This document shows, one piece after another, positions 1 through 5,448 of a stretch of DNA of 8,765 nucleotides. The stretch comes from an uncultured Parvibacter sp. (GTDB taxonomy: Bacteria > Actinomycetota > Coriobacteriia > Coriobacteriales > Eggerthellaceae). A program made the translations under genes and the position numbers. The notes below the pieces were generated by a model. It worked only from the letters and a program-made list of their open reading frames with translations, had not been told where the DNA came from and made no database searches. The DNA lies in NCBI GenBank assembly GCA_910587945.1, contig CAJUNI010000012.1, positions 30,061 through 38,825 on the forward strand. Direction: 5' to 3'. Position 1 is the first letter of the stretch; every line of letters starts with the position of its first letter.

Positions 1-160
1 GGCCGAGGGCCGCCAACGCTCCGAGAAGGCGCAAGCGGGTTTTGAGGAGGATTCCTCCGGTTAGTGTTTGGGAGCCGAAAGAGGCATACCGAGGCTCGTG
101 CTGCTGCTGCCAGTTATGGCGACTTAATGATTGATAGCTCGGGTAGCTGGGTTCATACAT
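1..160 (-). CDS. 5' part of a probable membrane protein gene, running off the left edge
   Basis: The minus strand is open from an ATG at 160 to the window edge, giving 53 codons without a stop. The peptide begins MYEPSYPSYQSLSRHN. It is rich in Tyr, Pro, Ser and Gln for about 35 residues, then turns hydrophobic and basic (GGILLKTRLRLLGALAALG), which looks like a cytoplasmic tail leading into a first membrane helix. AAAGGG lies just upstream of the ATG and is a fair ribosome binding site. The gene would be divergent from the response regulator, with 191 bases between the starts. I do not recognise the family. A plus-strand frame also stays open here, ending at 64 or 131 depending on phase, so the call rests on start, binding site and composition. 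It may be wrong. Confidence 0.45.
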   Translation of the reverse strand, partial: MYEPSYPSYQSLSRHNWQQQHEPRYASFGSQTLTGGILLKTRLRLLGALAALG

Positions 161-191
161 AGGGCGCCCTTTCTGCTCACGCTAGGAAAAG

Positions 192-204
192 CCCCTTAAG
201 AGGG
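192..204. promoter_or_regulatory. Imperfect palindrome around CTTAAG between the divergent genes
   Basis: CCCCTTAAGAGGG reads almost the same on both strands around a CTTAAG core. It sits between the minus-strand gene starting at 160 and the response regulator. Its core matches the CTTAA boxes at 265-291, so it may be an additional or outlying operator. The assignment is inferred from sequence similarity only. Confidence 0.25.
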
Positions 205-264
205 ACCCTTACTAGCCTAGGGAAAGGGTGGGTTAATGTTCCCATAGCAAGCTCTGAGGATTTA

Positions 265-291
265 CTTAAGGCCTCTTAACTTTTTCTTAAA
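265..291 (+). promoter_or_regulatory. Three CTTAA direct repeats upstream of the response regulator, probable OmpR-family binding site
   Basis: CTTAAG (265-270), CTTAAC (275-280) and CTTAAA (286-291) are direct repeats whose starts lie 10 and 11 bases apart, one helical turn each. OmpR/PhoB-family regulators are known to bind as head-to-tail dimers to direct repeats with about 11-base periodicity. The site lies 61-87 bases before the probable start codon of such a regulator. Autoregulation is the natural reading, but binding is inferred. Confidence 0.5.
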
Positions 292-339
292 AGGCATCTT
301 GGTTAGACTGGATTCGTGTTCTCAAGTCTCCGATTCCCC

Positions 340-345
340 TACAAT
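340..345 (+). promoter_or_regulatory. Possible -10 element (TACAAT) giving a leaderless response regulator transcript
   Basis: TACAAT matches the -10 consensus at 5 of 6 positions. A start seven bases past its last base would be at 352, the A of the regulator's ATG, and that ATG has no Shine-Dalgarno sequence. I see no good -35 element (TGTTCT at 317-322 is poor), which would fit an activator-dependent promoter. A competing -10 is TAGACT at 304-309, which would place the CTTAA boxes at and just upstream of its -35 region. Confidence 0.35.
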
Positions 346-351
346 GAGCCT

Positions 352-1071
352 ATGGAAAAAATGCCACGCATACTTGTTGTTGATGATGAACACGCGATCG
401 CTGATCTGGTGGCGTCGTTGTTGAGCGCTGAGGGCATGGATGTCCGTCCCTGCTATAGCAGTTTGCGGGCCTTGGATCTTCTTCAGTCCGAAACCTTTGA
501 TCTGTGCATTTTCGACATCATGATGCCGGGTATGGATGGCTTTGAGTTGTGCTCGGCCATGCGCACGATGAGCGATGCTCCGGTCATTTTCTTATCGGCC
601 AAAGATGAAGAAACCGACTTTGTGGTGGGCTTTGCGCTGGGGGCAGAAGACTACGTCACGAAGCCCTTTCGACCGCGGGAATTAGTGGCGCGGGTGAAGG
701 CTCGACTTCGCTCGGCCTCGCGGACGCAAAAGCGCCCCTCGGATACGGTAATAACAGCGGGAGCTATCCAAGTGGACACGCGCGCTCATCGGGCCACGCT
801 GTTAGAGCAGCCCCTCACCTTGACCCCGAAAGAATTTTCTATTTTGACGCTGCTGGCCCAGTCCGTGGATGCGCCGGTTTCCGCCAAAGACCTGTTTGAG
901 GGAGCCTGGGGAGAACCCTACGATGATGCGGCGGCCAATACCATCATGGTGCACATTCGTCATCTTCGTCAAAAGCTTGGTGCCCTCGATTCATCGCGCT
1001 CCTACATAGAAACAGCCTGGGGTGTGGGCTACAAGTTGCGCAGCTTTACGAGTAACGATCATGGCGCTTAA
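352..1071 (+). CDS. OmpR/VanR-family response regulator
   Basis: DNA-binding response regulator of a two-component system. It is phosphorylated by a partner kinase and then regulates transcription. The 239-residue product has a receiver domain at about 5-120, with the acidic pair D11-D12, phospho-acceptor D55 (in FDIMMPGMDG), switch residue S82 and conserved K104 (in YVTKPF). A winged-helix domain of OmpR type spans about 130-235 (LTPKEFSILTLL, then IMVHIRHLRQKLG and WGVGYK). The length is normal for the family. The frame extends up to a GTG at 316, but MEKMPRILVVDDE from the ATG at 352 matches the usual N terminus; an ATG at 361 is also possible. Its last codons overlap the kinase start by 11 bases, so the two genes form an operon. 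The nearest known relatives appear to be VanR-like. The signal and target genes are unknown. Confidence 0.93.
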   Translation: MEKMPRILVVDDEHAIADLVASLLSAEGMDVRPCYSSLRALDLLQSETFDLCIFDIMMPGMDGFELCSAMRTMSDAPVIFLSAKDEETDFVVGFALGAEDYVTKPFRPRELVARVKARLRSASRTQKRPSDTVITAGAIQVDTRAHRATLLEQPLTLTPKEFSILTLLAQSVDAPVSAKDLFEGAWGEPYDDAAANTIMVHIRHLRQKLGALDSSRSYIETAWGVGYKLRSFTSNDHGA

Positions 1072-3001
1072 ATCGGAGCAGGCCCGGGTTCTGAAGCGTC
1101 ACCTGCTTACCCGACTCATTCGCAATTTGGTCCTTTTTACGGGCGCTTTCGCTCTTATTTGCGCTTTGCTTGAGTTGACGGTAATGGGCTCGGTGGCAGA
1201 TTTTGTGGCCGACCAAACCAGTTCCTGGCGCACCCTGGATTCGTCTGAGCAATACGATGAAATCATGGCCCGACGGGGGCTGGAAGATACGGAATTGACT
1301 ACCCTGATTGCTAACGACCTGATCGAGTGGGGGTTTTCGGCCGTACCCGGATCTGCCCAGAGTGCGTTAACCCAAGATGAAGCATCGGGTACGGGACTTT
1401 TTGATGATCAGAGTCTCCTTCTTGATCAGTTCCGAACGGTAGATGACACGATGGATGACGATAGCGTCGATGAGATCGTGCAAAAAACCGATGCCGTGGA
1501 GAATGAAAATAGCTCGATCGCGGTGAGTACGGCGGGGGATAAGGCGGCCTATGATGCCCGACGGCAAGAGCGCTTCAATGAAGTATTGGGCTCCTTAGGG
1601 GATCGGCAGTCCCAAGCGAGCGCCGTTGAGGTAGCCACCGAGGCGCTGCTCCAGCAAGGGGTGGAGACTTCAGGTCTTAGTCTGGGAGTCCCAGAAGCTA
1701 TTCAAAATGCGCGGGTGTCGGAAATCGTGAAGAATGCAGCGTTCCAGGAAATGAGCCAAGAGGAACTTAGTGCGTTGAGTGAAGAGGCGTTTCATACGTC
1801 CCAAACTCAGGCCTATGAGCAGTGGCTTTCGTTGCCCGCAGCTCAACAAGCGGAGGCTCTCGGGTTGAGTTCGAGCGTTTCCAATCCTCATTGGCAAACG
1901 GTATTAAATCCCGATGGCTACTGGCGCATGCGAGATTTATCTACCTACTACACCATTCGCTCGTTAAAGCTTCCTCTGCTTGTTTTGTTGTTGGTGATAG
2001 GCTGGGTGGTTATTGTGGCTCAAGCACTCAATCAATCGCTGCGCTATTTCGACGAGTTATCTGGTGCGGTAGGAAAGCTCTTAGCCCATCGATCGGCCCC
2101 TATCAAGCTCCCGCCGGATTTAGCTATTGCCCAAAATGAACTCGCGGTTATTCGTTCGGAGGCTTTAGCCGATGAGCGCGCTGCCCGCGCCGCTGAACAG
2201 CGCAAAAACGAGTTGGTAGCCTACCTGGCCCATGATATTCGCACGCCATTGACCTCTGTTCTGGGCTATTTGGATTTGCTTGCTTCCCCTCAAGAGCTCC
2301 CGCCCGCAACCCAGCGAGCCTATGCACAAACAGCCCTCGGCAAAGCGGAGCGTCTTGAGGGGCTTGTAGATGAGTTCTTCGAGATCACGCGCTATAACTT
2401 GCAAGCTATTCCTATTGAGCGCAGCAACGTGGATGTACGTCTCTTTTGTCAGCAGGTGGCAGAAGCGTTTTATCCCGAAATCCAAGCGCGCTCGATCCAG
2501 TTGCGCATTTCGGCACCCGAAGGGGTTCAATTCTTTGTGGATCCCGATAAGCTCGCCCGCGCCCTAGGCAACGTTTTGCGCAACGGAGTAGCCTATGCCG
2601 AAGAGCATAGCACCATTGATATCCAAGCAAAGCCCACGGCTAATCAGGTGCAAATCACCGTGCGCAATCGAGGTCAGGAAATATCCCCTACGCACTTAGC
2701 TTCTATTTTTGAGAAATTCTATCGTGCTGATGGATCCCGGTCTTCCAGTAAGGGCGGGGCGGGATTGGGCCTAGCTATTGCCCGGGAAATTGTAGAAGCT
2801 CACCACGGTACCATTGGGGCTACGAGCGAAGGGGGCGTCACGATCTTTACGATTACTGTGCCGCGCCGGCCTCCTCGAGTGCAAACCATGGCACCGCAAA
2901 CAGAAGAACACTCCCGCGATTCGTTAGAGGAAGCGGCTCCCAACCAAGGGCGCCATGGGCGACGCTCCCTACAAAGCGGATCCGCAAAGCGCCGCTCCTA
3001 G
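1061..3001 (+). CDS. VanS-type sensor histidine kinase with a large extracytoplasmic domain
   Basis: Membrane sensor kinase, partner of the upstream regulator. From the ATG at 1061 it has 646 residues; the frame is open to 1022, but that start would lie deep inside the regulator. Membrane helices lie at about 22-43 and 303-321. Between them is an acidic, mostly helical-looking outer domain of about 260 residues that I do not recognise. A short linker leads to the HisKA domain with H391 in LAHDIRTPLTSVLGYL. The ATPase domain shows an N box (LGNVLRNGVAYA, about 502-513), an F box (IFEKFYRADGSRSS, 549-562) and a G2 box (GGAGLGLAIAREI, 565-577). The G1 position reads RNRGQEIS rather than DxGxGI, a deviation also known in VanS proteins. 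A basic, Pro/Ser-rich tail (601-646) follows. No Shine-Dalgarno is evident, so translation is probably coupled to the regulator. The stimulus is unknown; a cell-envelope signal is a guess. Confidence 0.93.
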   Translation: MALKSEQARVLKRHLLTRLIRNLVLFTGAFALICALLELTVMGSVADFVADQTSSWRTLDSSEQYDEIMARRGLEDTELTTLIANDLIEWGFSAVPGSAQSALTQDEASGTGLFDDQSLLLDQFRTVDDTMDDDSVDEIVQKTDAVENENSSIAVSTAGDKAAYDARRQERFNEVLGSLGDRQSQASAVEVATEALLQQGVETSGLSLGVPEAIQNARVSEIVKNAAFQEMSQEELSALSEEAFHTSQTQAYEQWLSLPAAQQAEALGLSSSVSNPHWQTVLNPDGYWRMRDLSTYYTIRSLKLPLLVLLLVIGWVVIVAQALNQSLRYFDELSGAVGKLLAHRSAPIKLPPDLAIAQNELAVIRSEALADERAARAAEQRKNELVAYLAHDIRTPLTSVLGYLDLLASPQELPPATQRAYAQTALGKAERLEGLVDEFFEITRYNLQAIPIERSNVDVRLFCQQVAEAFYPEIQARSIQLRISAPEGVQFFVDPDKLARALGNVLRNGVAYAEEHSTIDIQAKPTANQVQITVRNRGQEISPTHLASIFEKFYRADGSRSSSKGGAGLGLAIAREIVEAHHGTIGATSEGGVTIFTITVPRRPPRVQTMAPQTEEHSRDSLEEAAPNQGRHGRRSLQSGSAKRRS

Positions 3002-3008
3002 GGCTAGG
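2997..3008. other. Small inverted repeat over two facing stop codons
   Basis: CCTAG-GG-CTAGG contains the kinase stop (TAG, 2999-3001) and, on the other strand, the methyltransferase stop (TAG, 3006-3004). The genes converge with only two bases between them. Part of the symmetry follows from facing TAG codons. It is too short to be a convincing terminator, and I see none nearby. Confidence 0.3.
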
Positions 3009-3900
3009 CACGGGCTCGGAGTCGGGTTTCCCAGAGAGCGATGGCGCCCGCGGTGGCTACGTTTAATGAATCGATACCCGAGGTCATGGGGATTTTTGCC
3101 ACCCAGTGGGCGTTTTGAATAGTTTCCTTTTGTAAGCCGGTCCCTTCGGTGCCCACAATGAGGGCGAGCTTGGGGGTCTCCTTGAGGCGTGGGTCTTCAA
3201 TGGAGATACTTTGGTCAGTCAGGGCTAGGGCACAGGTTGTCATAGCCTCAGCGTCCAGCTGGTCTTGCAGGACAGCAAGCCAGTTGCTCCGGGGATCCTC
3301 AGGCGCAGGAATTCGCGCCCAGGGAATCTGAAAAACGCTGCCCATAGAAACGCGAGCTACGCGACGACTCAACGGATCGCAGGCGCGAGGGGTGAGAAGA
3401 ACCCCGTCGGCCCCTAAAGCGGCGGCGGAACGAAAGAGAGCCCCCACGTTCGTGCCGTTCGTTACATCTTCGAGAATAAGAAGCCGCCGGGCGTGGTGGA
3501 GCAGGTCATCGACGCTAGGAAGCTCAGGGCGGAAAAAGGCAGTCAGGGGACCGCGGGTTTCTTGGAGGCCGGTGAGAGGCTGCAGGTCATCGTGGTTAAT
3601 GGGAAAGCTAACGAGGTCGGGATTGACTGCTTTCAGCGCCTCCTGTAAAGAGGAAGAGGGCTCCCACCAGCGTGTTTCGCAGAGAAAGGCAAAGGGAATA
3701 CAGCCGCTTGCCAAGGCCCGCTCAGCCACATTCTGGGATTCGGCAATGAAGAATCCTTGGGAGAAGCGCTCAGGATCGCGGGTAGTGTCTTCAAAGCTGT
3801 CGATAGCCCGGGCCAGTCCCACAAGCTGATGAGGATCCTTCAGTTCACGATCGCAGAAGGTGGAAAAGAGCCTGAGCCGGGGATCGTTGACATCGATCAT
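3004..3900 (-). CDS. SpoU/TrmH-family RNA 2'-O-methyltransferase
   Basis: Predicted S-adenosylmethionine-dependent enzyme that methylates the ribose 2'-OH of a tRNA or rRNA nucleotide; family members are usually cytoplasmic dimers. The product has 298 residues. The first 130 or so include a SpoU substrate-binding-like part (FIAESQNVAERAL, about 51-63). The SPOUT catalytic domain (about 138-298) has motif 1 (NGTNVGALFRSAAALG, with N151 and R157), motif 2 (LIVGTEGTGL, 247-256) and motif 3 (IPMTSGIDSLNVATAGAI, 270-287), which forms the knotted cofactor site. The ATG at 3900 is preceded by GAGGG in the tail of the thioesterase gene, and only three bases separate the genes, so they are co-transcribed. 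It converges with the kinase at a two-base gap. The RNA target cannot be read from the sequence; rRNA 23S modification is common for such proteins. Confidence 0.92.
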   Translation of the reverse strand: MIDVNDPRLRLFSTFCDRELKDPHQLVGLARAIDSFEDTTRDPERFSQGFFIAESQNVAERALASGCIPFAFLCETRWWEPSSSLQEALKAVNPDLVSFPINHDDLQPLTGLQETRGPLTAFFRPELPSVDDLLHHARRLLILEDVTNGTNVGALFRSAAALGADGVLLTPRACDPLSRRVARVSMGSVFQIPWARIPAPEDPRSNWLAVLQDQLDAEAMTTCALALTDQSISIEDPRLKETPKLALIVGTEGTGLQKETIQNAHWVAKIPMTSGIDSLNVATAGAIALWETRLRARA

Positions 3901-3903
3901 CGA

Positions 3904-4335
3904 CTAACCCTCGGCTATGACCTCATAGCGCGCATAGAGGTCGGGAAGCGCTCGCTTGAGGTTGATGGGTTTGAAGTCGGTTCTGTCGACGGTGCAAAAC
4001 GTGAGGCGAGCCGCTACCAAGGGTGTGTCTGTTTCCGGGTCCATGCCATCGCGGAATACCCGCTGCTCATAGGTAACTTTAACGGGGGAGTGTTTGACGA
4101 TGCGCGTGGTTACGAAAGCCTTTTCCCCATAGCGAAGGGGGGAGTGATAGGTGATATCGATGTTGCGCACAGGCGACATATACCCAGCGTCTTCAATGAC
4201 TTGGTAAGGGCAACCGGCTTTTTCCAGGAAGTCAATGCGGGCATCTTCGAAATAGAGCAGGTAGTTTGCGTGATAGACCACTCCCATCATGTCGGTTTCG
4301 CCGTAACGGACCGTGATTGGGGTTCTTGATTCCAT
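3904..4335 (-). CDS. YbgC-like hotdog-fold acyl-CoA thioesterase
   Basis: Predicted thioesterase of the 4-hydroxybenzoyl-CoA thioesterase/YbgC group, hydrolysing acyl-CoA or acyl-carrier thioesters in the cytoplasm. The signature is YGETDMMGVVYHANYLLYFE near the N terminus, with the catalytic-type Asp in the ETDMMG turn followed by the conserved YHANY. Later the usual strand-forming segments appear (PVRNIDITYHSPLRYGE and VTYEQRVF). From the ATG at 4335 it has 143 residues, normal for these single-domain proteins. The open frame reaches a TTG at 4344, but AAGGAG at 4350-4345 abuts that TTG and is nine bases from the ATG, so the ATG is preferred. It is followed by the methyltransferase gene after three bases. 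In many bacteria YbgC accompanies tol-pal genes; none is visible here. The substrate is unknown. Confidence 0.88.
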   Translation of the reverse strand: MESRTPITVRYGETDMMGVVYHANYLLYFEDARIDFLEKAGCPYQVIEDAGYMSPVRNIDITYHSPLRYGEKAFVTTRIVKHSPVKVTYEQRVFRDGMDPETDTPLVAARLTFCTVDRTDFKPINLKRALPDLYARYEVIAEG

Positions 4336-4344
4336 GAGAGACAA

Positions 4345-4350
4345 CTCCTT
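4345..4350 (-). promoter_or_regulatory. Ribosome binding site that decides the thioesterase start
   Basis: On the minus strand AAGGAG lies nine bases before the ATG at 4335 and directly against the alternative TTG at 4344. The spacing favours the ATG. Confidence 0.7.
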
Positions 4351-4442
4351 TTGAACGGGTGTAGGAGCCTATTTTCTCACGGCTTTGGGAGGCGTGGGGG
4401 TCGAAGCGCTCAAACGGCACAAATGGTTGAAGAGTCCAGCCT

Positions 4443-5234
4443 TTAACGGGGAAGGTCTCTATGGAGGAGTTTTAGAGAGGTGTCTCGAATACGCGATGGC
4501 AGCACTTCTTCCGGGTGAGGGAAAGCGGAACTCTTCTTGAGCTCAATGAGGGCCTGTTGGGTGGTTTCCAAGGCTTGGCGCCACTCCTCTACCGAGAGGG
4601 GAGCATGTTCTTCTCGGGGAAGATCGGTCTCTAAGAGCAGACGCTCAGGGCGAAGCGCCCGGGCATAGGCGCGACCACGACCACTCTGTAGCATTCGAGG
4701 TCCCACTGAGAAATAAGCCCCCAAGCGCTCGGCCCGAGTGAGTTCCTCGGAGGTACCGGAAAACCAGTGAAAAATGATGGCGTTGTGATCGAAGAGGGCG
4801 GCTTCTTCAAGAATGTCCAAGACCAGAAACGCGCTCTTTACCGCATGAATAGAAAGGGTATAACCCCCATGTGTTGGGTGTTCGGCAAGCAAGGTGGCGA
4901 TAGCTCTGAAGGCTTTGAGCTGATCCACACTATTCACCTGATGAGCTACGGATAAATCAAGCCCAATTTCGCCGATGAATCCCGTTTCGGGGAGTTGCGC
5001 GCGAAAGGTGGCTAGCTGAGCCTCTAGGTCGTCGCCTGAGGCCACATACCAGGGATGAAGGCCCAGACCGCAGTTAAACGAAGTGCCGGCAAGGGCGTGA
5101 GCTGCGGCGGTAAAGTGCTGGGGCTCGACCGTGCAAGACAGCCCACTAATGCCTGCGGTGGTACCCGCCTCGGCGAGGGCGTGCGGATCCTCTAAGAAAT
5201 CAAGATGGCAATGCATGTCGTAGAGGTATTGCAC
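4443..5234 (-). CDS. TatD-family metal-dependent hydrolase (probable deoxyribonuclease)
   Basis: TIM-barrel metallo-hydrolase of the TatD group; characterised members are cytoplasmic Mg-dependent DNases or RNA/DNA quality-control nucleases. The product has 263 residues, the usual length. Metal ligands are visible in order: H8 and H10 (DMHCHLDF), E89 (GEIGLDL), H130 (SIHAVKS), H156 (FHWFSGT) and D204 (LETDLP). Two sites differ from classical TatD: the usual IHxRxA is IHAVKS, and HCFSG is HWFSG, so this is a divergent branch and the substrate may differ. The start is GTG at 5234, with AAAGGA seven bases upstream; the next Met (residue 7) would lose D6. The thioesterase follows after about 107 bases, so the operon link is likely but not certain. 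It is divergent from uppP. Confidence 0.88.
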   Translation of the reverse strand: MQYLYDMHCHLDFLEDPHALAEAGTTAGISGLSCTVEPQHFTAAAHALAGTSFNCGLGLHPWYVASGDDLEAQLATFRAQLPETGFIGEIGLDLSVAHQVNSVDQLKAFRAIATLLAEHPTHGGYTLSIHAVKSAFLVLDILEEAALFDHNAIIFHWFSGTSEELTRAERLGAYFSVGPRMLQSGRGRAYARALRPERLLLETDLPREEHAPLSVEEWRQALETTQQALIELKKSSAFPHPEEVLPSRIRDTSLKLLHRDLPR

Positions 5235-5241
5235 TAGTGAA

Positions 5242-5247
5242 TCCTTT
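5242..5247 (-). promoter_or_regulatory. Ribosome binding site for the GTG start of the TatD gene
   Basis: Minus-strand AAAGGA lies seven bases upstream of the GTG at 5234. It supports GTG over the internal ATG at residue 7. Confidence 0.65.
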
Positions 5248-5350
5248 CCCCAGAGGTCGTTAGGCAGTCTCGAGCCGCCACCTCAGATACTAGCGCCCTG
5301 ATGTGCATTCCCTGGGGAGGATTTAACGGTTCCCGTGCTTTTTCGGTGTT

Positions 5351-5382
5351 CCTCTTTAAGAGGCGAAGTGGCGTGGTAGGAT
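5351..5382 (+). promoter_or_regulatory. Candidate uppP promoter with a 13-base palindrome at the -35 position
   Basis: CCTCTT-T-AAGAGG (5351-5363) is a perfect inverted repeat around a single base. TAGGAT at 5377-5382 is a plausible -10 element (4 of 6). TTTAAG inside the palindrome falls at -35 distance (16-base spacer). Overlap of a palindrome with -35 suggests control by a repressor or activator. The core resembles the CTTAA sites upstream of the response regulator. Promoter and operator are both inferred. Confidence 0.35.
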
Positions 5383-5394
5383 AGCCGACGGTTT

Positions 5395-5411
5395 TGATGG
5401 GCAAGCCATCA
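5395..5411 (+). other. Small hairpin in the probable uppP leader
   Basis: TGATGG (5395-5400) and CCATCA (5406-5411) can pair around the loop GCAAG. The octamer GGTTTTGA appears at 5390-5397 and again at 5412-5419, 22 bases apart, flanking and overlapping the stem. It lies 38 bases before the uppP start. I do not recognise a riboswitch class. Confidence 0.3.
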
Positions 5412-5448
5412 GGTTTTGAATAGATCGTCGAATAATGTCAGGGTTGAT

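Noticed and set aside
2..64. Plus-strand frame ending in TAG, a possible 3' end of an upstream gene
   Set aside because: Only 20 charged codons with no terminator after it; the minus-strand reading has a start codon, a ribosome binding site and a hydrophobic segment.
1..315. A structural RNA (tmRNA, RNase P or riboswitch) at the left end
   Set aside because: No recognisable conserved core such as the RNase P GAAAGTCC-type segment or a tRNA-like T loop was found on either strand.
2165..2530. 121-codon minus-strand frame inside the kinase
   Set aside because: Lies opposite the HisKA/ATPase region, which is clearly coding on the plus strand.
3392..3829. 145-codon plus-strand frame opposite the methyltransferase
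   Set aside because: Ser/Arg-rich antisense frame of a convincing gene.
3757..4329. 190-codon plus-strand open frame spanning the methyltransferase and thioesterase genes
   Set aside because: It is antisense to two clear family members with complete motifs, crosses their junction, has no ribosome binding site, and its sequence shows no domain.
5416..5448. Upstream TTG start for uppP
   Set aside because: Adds 11 residues not found in the family and has no ribosome binding site; the ATG at 5449 matches the usual N terminus.
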